Positions 26,862-34,858 of a stretch of DNA of 51,308 bases are shown piece by piece. The notes beneath the pieces were generated by a model. That model did no database searches. It was not told the DNA's origin and saw only the letters and a list, made by a program, of their open reading frames with translations. The translations under genes and the position numbers were made by a program. The stretch covers positions 1 to 51,308 of the forward strand of contig CAZLXW010000023.1 of NCBI GenBank assembly GCA_964563505.1, read 5' to 3'. The stretch comes from UBA1351 sp964563505 (GTDB lineage: Bacteria; Bacillota; Clostridia; Lachnospirales; Vallitaleaceae). Every line of letters starts with the position of its first letter. Position 1 is the stretch's first letter.

Positions 26862-27712
26862 CTCACATTTCCTAAGTGCACCTGTGTAAAATACTTCCTT
26901 GCTCCTTCTTTAATTTCTAACATCAATTGAATATTCGTTGCCGGTTCATCATAGTGATATCTTGGAAAATAACGGCTAATATGCAAGTCTAAATCACCAA
27001 CGCGGTCATATAGCTGTTTAAAAAAAACATTTAACTTTTCAAGTTCATCATTTAATCCGGGTACAATGAGACACGTTAACTCAACATGAATATTGTGGTT
27101 AAGAGCACGTTCAATCGTTTCAAGAACCGGCTCTAATCGACCTCCACATATGGATTGATATTTTGTATCATCATAGGTTTTTACGTCAATATTCATGGCA
27201 TCAATAAAGGGCGCTAAGGCTTCAAAGGGTTGCTTTTCAATGAAACCATTAGATACCATAACATTTTTAAGCCCTTTTTCTTTGGCTAATCGCGCAGTAG
27301 TAATCATCCATTCATAATAAACAGTCGGTTCATTATAGGTATAAGCAATACTTGGCAATTCATGGTCTAGGGCACTCTGAATGACATCCATCGGTTCTGT
27401 ATACTGATGGGATATTTCAAACTCACGTGCAATATCTGCATTTTGACAAAATAAACATTTCATGTTACATCCATAACTTCCAACAGATAGTATATGACTG
27501 CCCGGCATAAAACGGTTCAAAGGTTTTTTCTCAATCGGATCAATGGCTATCGCACTCAAATGTCCATAATTGACCGTATAAAGTTTTCCTTGGATGTTTT
27601 TACGTACCAAACATAGACCAATATGGCCATCAGCAATCATACAATGATGTGGGCATAGATGGCAATGAACTTTTTTGCTCGATAGTTTATCATAATACAT
27701 AGCTTCTTGCAT
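26858..27712 (-). CDS. amrS: Radical SAM enzyme of the AmmeMemoRadiSam system
   Basis: A 284-residue radical SAM protein. The cluster motif CNMKCLFC (Cys82, Cys86, Cys89) binds the SAM-activating 4Fe-4S cluster. An N-terminal cysteine/histidine set (CHLCPHHC at 17-24, plus C34) is typical of this PflA-like subgroup, as is the segment YTYNEPTVYYEW. The product is unknown. It heads a two-gene operon, with a promoter at 27757-27785 and a dyad over the -35 region. The ATG follows AGGTGATAAA. Confidence 0.88.
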   Translation of the reverse strand: MQEAMYYDKLSSKKVHCHLCPHHCMIADGHIGLCLVRKNIQGKLYTVNYGHLSAIAIDPIEKKPLNRFMPGSHILSVGSYGCNMKCLFCQNADIAREFEISHQYTEPMDVIQSALDHELPSIAYTYNEPTVYYEWMITTARLAKEKGLKNVMVSNGFIEKQPFEALAPFIDAMNIDVKTYDDTKYQSICGGRLEPVLETIERALNHNIHVELTCLIVPGLNDELEKLNVFFKQLYDRVGDLDLHISRYFPRYHYDEPATNIQLMLEIKEGARKYFTQVHLGNVR

Positions 27713-27756
27713 TTTATCACCTATTTCATATTCTTCTAAATGTCTTTTTCAACTAT

Positions 27757-27786
27757 ATTATAACACTATGACAATATACTGTCATA
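27757..27786 (-). promoter_or_regulatory. Promoter and candidate operator of the radical SAM/Memo operon
   Basis: On the minus strand ATGACA (27780-27785), 17 bp and TATAAT (27757-27762) form a good promoter. A perfect inverted repeat, TATGACA/TGTCATA (27767-27786, 6-base spacer), covers the -35 box and most of the spacer. This is the position expected for a repressor site. Confidence 0.65.
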
Positions 27787-27804
27787 TTTTTAATACTATT
27801 TTAA

Positions 27805-27833
27805 TTGAACCCTAACCATTTTTATCGTACAAT
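27805..27833 (+). promoter_or_regulatory. Promoter of the Bax-inhibitor-1 family gene
   Basis: TTGAAC (27805-27810) and TACAAT (27828-27833) with a 17-bp spacer. The ATG lies about 30 bases downstream, behind TAGGAGGTATG. Confidence 0.7.
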
Positions 27834-27863
27834 AAAGTACAACTACTTTAGGAGGTATGCTTT

Positions 27864-28550
27864 ATGAAAGAAAATACATTAACCCTTCAAGGACTCAATT
27901 CTTTTTTATCTAAAATTTTCATGTGGATGTTTTTTGGTTTGATGATTACGGCCTTAACATCATTAGTTGTTGCTTCTTCACCAACGCTTCTCCAATTGAT
28001 CGTTTCAAATCGACTGATCTTTTTCGGAATTATCATCGGTGAATTTGCCTTAGTCGTTGTAATATCAAAAAATGCTTTAAAGTATACATATACAAAAACC
28101 GTCAGCCTATTTTTATTTTATTCATTTCTTAACGGACTGACTTTTTCTGTTATTTTACTTCAGTACACCGGACAAAGTATTGCAACAGCATTTATGATTG
28201 CAAGTGTTGTTTTTGGTGTCATGGCACTTTACGGTTATGTAACGAAAACAGATTTAACACCATTTCGTTCTTTCTTGATTGTCGGTGTTGTCGGAATTAT
28301 TGTCTTATCCATTGTTAATATGTTTTTAGGAAACGGTACATTGTTCTATTTAATTAACTTAGCCGGTGTGGTTATCTTTGCCGGATTAACCGCATATGAC
28401 CTACAAAAAATGAAATCCTTATATTCATATAGTGTTAAAAACAGTGATGTCAGCGAGGGAAATCTCGCGGTAACCGGTGCATTAACACTCTATCTGGATT
28501 TCATTAATTTATTCCTATTTATTTTACGATTAACGGGAAGACGACGCTAA
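27864..28550 (+). CDS. Bax inhibitor-1 / YccA family membrane protein
   Basis: A 228-residue protein with seven membrane helices and the features of the BI-1/TMBIM family: an N-terminal amphipathic stretch leading into FMWMFFGLMITALTSLV, a central YSFLNGLTFSVILLQY, and the C-terminal LYLDFINLFLFILRL. Bacterial members (YetJ, YccA) are pH-sensitive calcium leak channels or FtsH modulators; which applies here is open. It is a single gene with its own promoter and an AGGAGG site. It converges on the EAL-CBS-GGDEF gene with one base between stops and no visible terminator. Confidence 0.88.
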   Translation: MKENTLTLQGLNSFLSKIFMWMFFGLMITALTSLVVASSPTLLQLIVSNRLIFFGIIIGEFALVVVISKNALKYTYTKTVSLFLFYSFLNGLTFSVILLQYTGQSIATAFMIASVVFGVMALYGYVTKTDLTPFRSFLIVGVVGIIVLSIVNMFLGNGTLFYLINLAGVVIFAGLTAYDLQKMKSLYSYSVKNSDVSEGNLAVTGALTLYLDFINLFLFILRLTGRRR

Positions 28551-28551
28551 G

Positions 28552-30309
28552 TCATTCATTAAGTCGGTTGATTACTAGCGCATGCCCAAGAATCTCTTTA
28601 GCTTCTTTTTTCACTTGACTTATATATTGTGATAATTGGCCAACATTACCAAATTCTTCCATTGGTCCATGCACACCTGCGATTGATAGTGTCAGCAAAT
28701 GAAACCGTTGCTCCACTCCATCTCTCCCTTTTGAGATGATATATCCATTAATATAATCGCTTTTTGTATAGAAGGTCTGTCGATTTTGTTCAAATGCATG
28801 GATAATTTCTTGACAGACTTTTTTTATCCTATTATAGTCCGCTTCAATGACAAAGAGAAAATCATCGCCACCAATATGCCCAATAAAAGGATCATTCAAA
28901 AAATTCGTTTTAACAACCCGGGTGATTAAGTCAGCTACATTTTTTAAAATCATATCCCCTTTTTCAAAGCCATATAAGTCATTATATGGCTTAAAATAAT
29001 CTAAATCTAAATATATAACAGCGCACCGTTTATTTTTCTTAATCACATTCTTCAAAACATGATTAATGACAATGTTTCCCGGAAGATAGGTTAATGGATT
29101 CATCTCTTTTGCCATTTTGGTCTGTACTGTAATTAAGACACGCAGCAATTGGTTAATAGAAATAGCCCCATACAAGGCTCCGTTCTTAGTCACAATAATA
29201 ATGTCGTATGTTTTACTCCGTTCTCTAGCCATGGCTTTTTTCGAAACATCCACTATATTTTCATGATAGTCGACCATCAAAAAATCTGTATCCATAATAT
29301 GGCTAATCTTTTTATTTGCATATAAGGAATGCCCATATTGTGTTGATAAAACATAGAGTAAGTTTTCCCTCATAATGATCCCAAGGGGTTTGTTGTTCTT
29401 TACAATGCTTATGCCTTCACAATAGCCTTTCTCAAGTAATGCTTTGACTTCACGACAGGTCATCTCCGAATCAACAACGCAACTTGTTCCCACAAAACTT
29501 CCAATCATATTTTTTGGATCACTAAAAATGTTCAGCTCATCTCTTTCGAGGTTAAATGCGCTAATTGTTTCGATAACATCTTTTCTTAAAGGAATAAACT
29601 CTTTCTTAGGCCGTTGCAAATAATAACCTTGTCCATAATAAACGCCAAGTTCAATAAGTTTTTTCAACTCACTCTCTGCTTCTATTCCTTCAGCAATTAA
29701 ACGAATGTTTGTTGTTAATGAAAAATTCAAAAAAGCAACAATCAGCGCTTCTTTAATTGGGTCTTCGTCAATATTTCGTATTAATTCCATATCAATTTTT
29801 ATAAAATTTGGCTTTACTTCTTGGATAGTTCGAAGCCCTGAATAACCGGCTCCAACATCATCGATCGCGATTTGATAATTCTGAAGTCGGTAATGATTAA
29901 GAATTTCATTAAATGCAGGATAGTCAGTAATCATCGTTCTCTCGGTCAACTCAAAAACAACATTATTTGGAGAAATCCCTTTTTCTTTCAGCACCTCTAA
30001 TGTGCGTCCATAAACAAGAGATTCATTTTTTATAAAATTCGGATTGATATTAATAAAGATTTTTTTATGTGCGTCAATGTTCTTCAAATTAAGAATTGCT
30101 TTTTTTCGCATAAGATAGTCAAGTTCGTAGGATACACCCTGTTTTTCTGCCTCTTGGATCATGGCAATTGGTGAAAATAATTGTGACCATTCCGGTCCTC
30201 TGCTTAAAGCTTCATATCCCATAATATCCCCGGTAACTAGATTGACAATCGGTTGATAGAGTGTAATAATATCCTCGTCTTCAAGTATTTGATAAATCGT
30301 TTTATCCAT
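28552..30309 (-). CDS. EAL-CBS-GGDEF c-di-GMP signalling protein
   Basis: A 585-residue cytoplasmic protein without membrane helices. The N-terminal EAL domain (about 1-245) keeps the catalytic set seen in active c-di-GMP phosphodiesterases: E33 in YEALSR, ININPNF, FELTERT, AIDDVGAGYSGL, IKIDMELI, AEGIEAESE and GQGYYLQRP. A tandem CBS pair (about 255-380) may sense a nucleotide. The C-terminal GGDEF domain (about 400-560) has the site GGDDF near 480, one residue off the consensus, so cyclase activity is uncertain. The likely net role is ligand-controlled c-di-GMP breakdown. The ATG follows TTAGGAGC. Confidence 0.9.
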   Translation of the reverse strand: MDKTIYQILEDEDIITLYQPIVNLVTGDIMGYEALSRGPEWSQLFSPIAMIQEAEKQGVSYELDYLMRKKAILNLKNIDAHKKIFININPNFIKNESLVYGRTLEVLKEKGISPNNVVFELTERTMITDYPAFNEILNHYRLQNYQIAIDDVGAGYSGLRTIQEVKPNFIKIDMELIRNIDEDPIKEALIVAFLNFSLTTNIRLIAEGIEAESELKKLIELGVYYGQGYYLQRPKKEFIPLRKDVIETISAFNLERDELNIFSDPKNMIGSFVGTSCVVDSEMTCREVKALLEKGYCEGISIVKNNKPLGIIMRENLLYVLSTQYGHSLYANKKISHIMDTDFLMVDYHENIVDVSKKAMARERSKTYDIIIVTKNGALYGAISINQLLRVLITVQTKMAKEMNPLTYLPGNIVINHVLKNVIKKNKRCAVIYLDLDYFKPYNDLYGFEKGDMILKNVADLITRVVKTNFLNDPFIGHIGGDDFLFVIEADYNRIKKVCQEIIHAFEQNRQTFYTKSDYINGYIISKGRDGVEQRFHLLTLSIAGVHGPMEEFGNVGQLSQYISQVKKEAKEILGHALVINRLNE

Positions 30310-30442
30310 ATAGATTGCTCCTAAATTTTCCAGAATAAGTTTACAATAGCATACATATAAAGAGAAGTCTTAATTATCGATTATTCTTTACATAGTTCAC
30401 CGAACATTTACATTACCCTGCAACCCATTTTCTATGTTCCAT

Positions 30443-30470
30443 TTGTATTTTTTTGAAAAAATATTATAAT
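30443..30470 (+). promoter_or_regulatory. Promoter of the M14 carboxypeptidase gene
   Basis: TTGTAT (30443-30448), a 16-bp spacer made mostly of a T-run and an A-run, and TATAAT (30465-30470). The ATG at 30494 follows AAAGGGGTGA. Confidence 0.6.
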
Positions 30471-30493
30471 GTATATAAAGGGGTGACTTATTT

Positions 30494-31777
30494 ATGACAA
30501 AATTTAAACCATATATTTTGACACTATTGATTATTTTTTCATTTTTTTCGATAGGACAAACTTATGTATATTCAGCTATCATTGATCTATCTCAAGGTGA
30601 AGGTTATTCTTCAAGTGATCTGTATCAAATGGCACTTAAATTAGAATCTAAATATCCTTACATTATCCATGTTGAGGTTATCGGTAAATCTGTTGACCAA
30701 AAGCCTCTATTTGCAGTCATCATGACAGACAATGTTGATTATGTAATCCAAAGAGATGATTTTAACGTTTATCGACAGCACTATCTTGTTGAAGCTGGTA
30801 CTCACTCAAGAGAGACGGTTAATCCAATTATTTTGATGAAACAGATCGAAGATTATGCAATAGATTATACACAAGATGATTATATCCCTGAGTTTAATTT
30901 ATCCGAAGAACTTGAAGACGTTATTATTCATTTTTTGCCACTCACGAATCCGGATGGATTTGATCTTGTTAAATTTGGAAAAGACTCTATTCAAACTCCA
31001 GAAGGACTCTCTCTCTTACTCAACGTCGACGATTATGACTATACAAATTATAAAGCCGGCATTACTGGTGTAGACCATAACCGAAACTATCCACAAGAGT
31101 ATTTTGACATTGAAAAAAATGCTTGGGTAAATATTTGGCAAACCTATCTCAACGATTTTTATTCCGATCAACCTTCCGGTGAGTTCTATCCAGGTCCTTA
31201 CCCAGCTTCAGAACCTGAAGTCCAAACCGTCATGGATTATATTCTAAGCTATGACTTTCGTAATTATATCAGCTTTCATTCAAGAGGAACGATCATTTAT
31301 TGGAATAAATATTTTGCGCCTGATTATTATAATCATCGAACGAAGGAACTCGCACAAAGCGTTAGCGATGTCAATGGTTATGAACTTTCTGGTGAAGATA
31401 CAGGAAGGGGCAGTGGCTATATAAGCGATTTCACCTCAAGCCAAACTTTAAAGCCGCTCATTACGATTGAAACACTTCCTGCATGGACAAAACTTCCAAC
31501 ACCCAACCATTTATATTTAGATGCTTATGATAAAAATCGTCTTATACCACTCATTGCCATTCAAAACGGCAAAGAAATCGGTTATCACCCCTACCGATTA
31601 TACGTTGACTATACCTATGTGCGCGATTTTGAAGATTTGCTTTATGCAAAGGCAATTGCACAAAAGTATGAAGGAGAAATTATCGAAGGCTCCGGCATTC
31701 CACCCATGATTTTAGAAAAAGAAAAAAGAGCCCATAGTATCTATGAGCTCCTAGTAAAATATTTTCCATTAATCTAA
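30494..31777 (+). CDS. Secreted M14-family zinc carboxypeptidase
   Basis: A 427-residue protein with an N-terminal signal peptide (hydrophobic about 7-22, cleavage probably near 28) and one M14 catalytic domain. Zinc ligands H104 and E107 lie in AGTHSRE, the third zinc His in ISFHSRG near 260, and the catalytic Glu in ITIETLP near 325. The HNRNYP segment matches the substrate-carboxylate Asn-Arg pair. It likely trims peptides or peptidoglycan stem peptides outside the cell. No cell-wall anchor is seen. Its last 60 bases contain, on the opposite strand, the candidate terminator of the RNase P RNA, and its stop is flush with that gene. Confidence 0.88.
   Translation: MTKFKPYILTLLIIFSFFSIGQTYVYSAIIDLSQGEGYSSSDLYQMALKLESKYPYIIHVEVIGKSVDQKPLFAVIMTDNVDYVIQRDDFNVYRQHYLVEAGTHSRETVNPIILMKQIEDYAIDYTQDDYIPEFNLSEELEDVIIHFLPLTNPDGFDLVKFGKDSIQTPEGLSLLLNVDDYDYTNYKAGITGVDHNRNYPQEYFDIEKNAWVNIWQTYLNDFYSDQPSGEFYPGPYPASEPEVQTVMDYILSYDFRNYISFHSRGTIIYWNKYFAPDYYNHRTKELAQSVSDVNGYELSGEDTGRGSGYISDFTSSQTLKPLITIETLPAWTKLPTPNHLYLDAYDKNRLIPLIAIQNGKEIGYHPYRLYVDYTYVRDFEDLLYAKAIAQKYEGEIIEGSGIPPMILEKEKRAHSIYELLVKYFPLI
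31716..31750 (-). terminator. Candidate rnpB terminator inside the M14 coding region
   Basis: Read on the minus strand, GAGCTCATAG-ATA-CTATGGGCTC (31728-31750) forms a 10-bp stem with one G-U pair and is followed directly by TTTTTTC and more T-rich sequence. It lies 28 bases beyond the rnpB 3' end and inside codons of the convergent carboxypeptidase gene. Confidence 0.8.
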
Positions 31778-32110
31778 TATGACCAAACCGATAAGCCGAG
31801 TTCTGTCGTGAACGATCATCTATCTAGCCCTATTGTCACCAATAGGATCAAGCGACCAACCAAGAACACAGCGGGCAACTGCTAACTTTCGTTTGTCCTT
31901 TACGGTCTTGCTCCAAGTGGGGTTTACATATGCCCCGTTTGTTACCAAACAGGCGGTGAGCTCTTACCTCGCCTTTCCACCCTTACCTTTCGGCGGTTTA
32001 TTTCTGTTGCACTATCCTTAGAGTCGCCTCCACCAGACGTTATCTGGCACCCTGCCCTATGGAGCTCGGACTTTCCTCACCTTACGGTGCGATCGTCTAG
32101 CTTAGTCACA
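31778..32110 (-). ncRNA. rnpB: RNase P RNA (bacterial, M1-type)
   Basis: The catalytic RNA that trims tRNA 5' ends. Conserved blocks on the minus strand include GAGGAAAGTCCGAGCTCC near the 5' end, the AGGGTGCCAG region, AAACCGCC, GGTAAGGGTGGAAAGG and, near the 3' end, the ACAGAAC element followed by CTCGGCTTAT. The ends were set by the P1 helix: TGTGACTAAGC at the 5' end pairs over 11 positions with the 3' end GTTTGGTCATA. This gives 333 nt. The RNA exactly fills the space between the stops of the M14 carboxypeptidase and the upstream membrane-protein gene. Confidence 0.93.
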
Positions 32111-33043
32111 TTATTGTTTGCTTAACCGCTTATAAAAAGACGGCTCATTAATTATATATACAATTGCCAATATAATCAAGTATAAATTAAAGGGAATTGG
32201 AATTAATCCAGACAAAGAATCCTGAAGATACTGGCCATCAAGGATCTTTAGGATAAACATTGCATTTAAGACGACCATTAATGAAACTCCTATAGCCATA
32301 CTATATTTTTTATAGTGAAGCCAGTTCCAATGTCGTAAAAATAATGCTATGCCCAAGAAACCGCTTATGACAATCATCCATATCCATCCATTTTGCATTC
32401 CAACTGTGTACAAATGTATAAGAATAATCGCTTCGTAAGTAAAATTCCAATATTTACTTTGACCCAAGGTTGTATAGTTCAAGCTATTTTGCAACAACAT
32501 TAAAAACACATAAATAAATGCAAAAACCGGCAAGCCTCCTCCAATCCCCAAAGCATTCCATAAAATATTAATCAACAACCAATTTAATCCAAATCCAATA
32601 TATTGATTGACTGCTTTCTTCGTTTGATTGACTTTTTTGTGTAAATTAAACGAAAATAAATTATGGGTGTTATTTTCTTGGTATAAGATATAAATACCTA
32701 TTAATACCAATAGAACAAGGGTATGCCACCCTTTTGTCTCCTCATGCAAAGGCTTACCTAAAAATGCATTGGAAACTAAATATATGAATGAAAATCCAAA
32801 GGTTACCCCAAGTGCCACTTGATGCATAAATTGTAAACGGTTCTTCATTCGCTGTCGAGTAATTGCAAATCGATAAAAAATCCACCACGTCGCCAGCTGA
32901 TGAACAACAATTGCAATCATACCAATTATAAATAAGACAATACCCATCTTCTCAATGATGAAAACATGCAAAAACAAATAGATGACTAAACTTGTTACCG
33001 CAATGATTATTCCCAACAAAGAAAGTTTATTCTTTAATATCAT
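32111..33043 (-). CDS. Polytopic membrane protein of unknown function
   Basis: A 310-residue, very hydrophobic protein with about nine or ten predicted membrane helices spread over the whole length and short basic loops (YRFAITRQRMKNR, LHKKVNQTKK). I recognise no family motif. It follows lepB by 21 bases on the same strand, so it is probably the last protein gene of a queA-lepB operon. Its stop codon is immediately followed by the RNase P RNA, and its last codons hold the candidate promoter of that RNA. No signal peptidase or transporter signature is seen. Confidence 0.75.
   Translation of the reverse strand: MILKNKLSLLGIIIAVTSLVIYLFLHVFIIEKMGIVLFIIGMIAIVVHQLATWWIFYRFAITRQRMKNRLQFMHQVALGVTFGFSFIYLVSNAFLGKPLHEETKGWHTLVLLVLIGIYILYQENNTHNLFSFNLHKKVNQTKKAVNQYIGFGLNWLLINILWNALGIGGGLPVFAFIYVFLMLLQNSLNYTTLGQSKYWNFTYEAIILIHLYTVGMQNGWIWMIVISGFLGIALFLRHWNWLHYKKYSMAIGVSLMVVLNAMFILKILDGQYLQDSLSGLIPIPFNLYLIILAIVYIINEPSFYKRLSKQ
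32151..32179 (-). promoter_or_regulatory. Candidate rnpB promoter inside the upstream coding region
   Basis: On the minus strand TTGATT (32174-32179), 17 bp and TATAAT (32151-32156) lie within the last 25 codons of the membrane-protein gene. The start would be about 35-40 bases before the P1 helix, so a short 5' trailer would need processing. Read-through from the queA operon is an alternative source. Confidence 0.55.
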
Positions 33044-33064
33044 ATTCTCCCTTCTTTCTATCTA

Positions 33065-33658
33065 TTATTTAAGGCGTCCAAATTTATTCACCGGCCAGAA
33101 TCGAAACATAACTCGGCCTTCAATTTTTTCAATCGAAACACTACCAAAATCACGACTATCTAGACTCACTGTCCGATTATCTCCTAATACAAAATAACTA
33201 TCTTCTCCAACAATTAGGGGATAGTCTAAGCTTTTTGCATTGGTAGGAACCGACAGGTATTTTTCTTCTAACCGTTCTCCATTCACAAACACATAGCCAT
33301 CTTCGATGTTGATTTCATCTCCAGGCAAACCGATAACCCTTTTGACTAATCTCAAATGACCGTCTTTTTGTCGTATTTTTGACAACATATCTTCATATAG
33401 GCGCTTAATTCGTGCAGGAATTGTGTTATTAACCTCTAGTTCATCAATAAAAACAATGATATCTCCACGTTTAGGTTGTCCAAAAGAGTAGGATAAACGT
33501 TCAACAATGAGTTGGTCATTCTCCATTAAGGTTGTTTCCATTGATGACTGTCGAACTTCAGATAAACTAAATACAAATACATTTAAAAAATTCGTGATTA
33601 ATAATGCAATGATAATTATTTTTACATACTCAAATACTTCCAACAATATTCTCTTCAT
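33065..33658 (-). CDS. lepB: Signal peptidase I
   Basis: Membrane serine protease that removes signal peptides from secreted proteins. It has about 197 residues with a single N-terminal anchor helix. The catalytic serine lies in QSSMETTL and the general-base lysine in RLVKRVIGLPGD. The box D segment VLGDNRTVSLDSRDFG is intact. The start is set at 33658, where GAGG sits six bases upstream; the ATG at 33670 overlaps the queA stop but lacks a well-spaced site. Gram-positive type length, coupled to queA. Confidence 0.92.
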   Translation of the reverse strand: MKRILLEVFEYVKIIIIALLITNFLNVFVFSLSEVRQSSMETTLMENDQLIVERLSYSFGQPKRGDIIVFIDELEVNNTIPARIKRLYEDMLSKIRQKDGHLRLVKRVIGLPGDEINIEDGYVFVNGERLEEKYLSVPTNAKSLDYPLIVGEDSYFVLGDNRTVSLDSRDFGSVSIEKIEGRVMFRFWPVNKFGRLK

Positions 33659-33666
33659 TGTATACC

Positions 33667-34692
33667 TCATTTTATAATCATCGCATCTCCAAAGCTGAAG
33701 AAACGATATTTTTCTTTTATAGCTTCTTGATAAGCTGACAATATATAGTCTTTACCGGCAAGCGCAGACACAAGCATAATTAATGTTGATTCCGGCAGGT
33801 GAAAATTAGTAATCAAGCCATCAATCATTTTAAATGTATATCCCGGATATATGAAAATATCTGTCCACATGGATCTGGCATGAATGCGTCCATCTTCATC
33901 CGTAATTGATTCTAACGTTCGAAGACTCGTTGTTCCGACAGCAAAAACTTTGTTGCCGCTTTCCTTAACAGAATTAATAATTTTCGCATCCTCTTCTTCG
34001 ATATAACAATACTCTGAATGCATCTCATGGTCTAAAATATTACTTACTTTTACCGGCCTAAAGGTTCCAAGTCCAACATGTAGCGTAACATAGGCAATCT
34101 TTACTCCTTTTTTTTTGATTTCATTAAGGTAGTCATTGGAAAAGTGTAAACCAGCTGTTGGTGCAGCTGCAGAACCTTTATGCTTTGAGAAAACTGTTTG
34201 ATAACGCTCTTGATCTTCTAGTTCTTTTTTAATATATGGTGGTAAAGGCATGGTTCCTAATCGATCTAGCACTTCTTCAAAAATACCTTCATACGTAAAT
34301 TTTACAATTCGATTTCCACCGGGAACAATTTCTTGTACTACTGCATTCAACATGCCGTTTCCAAATTCAATTTGTGCACCAACCTGTGCTTTCTTTCCAG
34401 GCTTTACAAGAACTTCCCATTCATTGCCTGTCTTTCTGTTTAAGAGGAGAAATTCAACTTTTCCACCTGTGTTCGCTTTCTCTCCAATGAGTCTTGCCGG
34501 GAGTACGCGCGTATTATTTAGTACTAAACAATCCCCTTTATTTAAATAATCAATTAAATCCCGAAATTTTTTATGCTCAATTGTTTCTTGTTTTTGGTCT
34601 AATACCATAAGCCGAGAAGCAGTTCGCTCAAGTAAGGGTTCTTGTGCAATCAACTCTTCAGGCAAATCAAAGTAAAATTCATTTACATTCAT
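33667..34692 (-). CDS. queA: S-adenosylmethionine:tRNA ribosyltransferase-isomerase
   Basis: Makes epoxyqueuosine in the wobble position of GUN-decoding tRNAs by transferring the ribosyl part of SAM to preQ1. It has 341 residues, the family length. Conserved blocks include the N-terminal FYFDLPEELIAQEP, the LVLNNTRVLPARL block, PTAGLHFS near the middle and LITNFHLPESTLIMLVSALAG near the end. The ATG follows GAAAGGAGT. It is the first gene of a unit with lepB and a membrane protein. No other queuosine genes are in the window. Confidence 0.96.
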   Translation of the reverse strand: MNVNEFYFDLPEELIAQEPLLERTASRLMVLDQKQETIEHKKFRDLIDYLNKGDCLVLNNTRVLPARLIGEKANTGGKVEFLLLNRKTGNEWEVLVKPGKKAQVGAQIEFGNGMLNAVVQEIVPGGNRIVKFTYEGIFEEVLDRLGTMPLPPYIKKELEDQERYQTVFSKHKGSAAAPTAGLHFSNDYLNEIKKKGVKIAYVTLHVGLGTFRPVKVSNILDHEMHSEYCYIEEEDAKIINSVKESGNKVFAVGTTSLRTLESITDEDGRIHARSMWTDIFIYPGYTFKMIDGLITNFHLPESTLIMLVSALAGKDYILSAYQEAIKEKYRFFSFGDAMIIK

Positions 34693-34858
34693 ATGTTACT
34701 CCTTTCAGCAAACTTTATTGTACCATTTTTTTTTAAAATTTTCTACTATGAAAGCATTAAAATACTATACAATTCAATTATTTTCATGTAAACTATAGTA
34801 TATAAATTAATATGCGTTCTCTATTAACCGGTTTTAAGAAAATTAAGGAGTGATCAAT

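Noticed and set aside
31833..32021. Reading frame of 62 codons on the plus strand
   Set aside because: It lies entirely antisense to the RNase P RNA, whose conserved sequence explains its openness.
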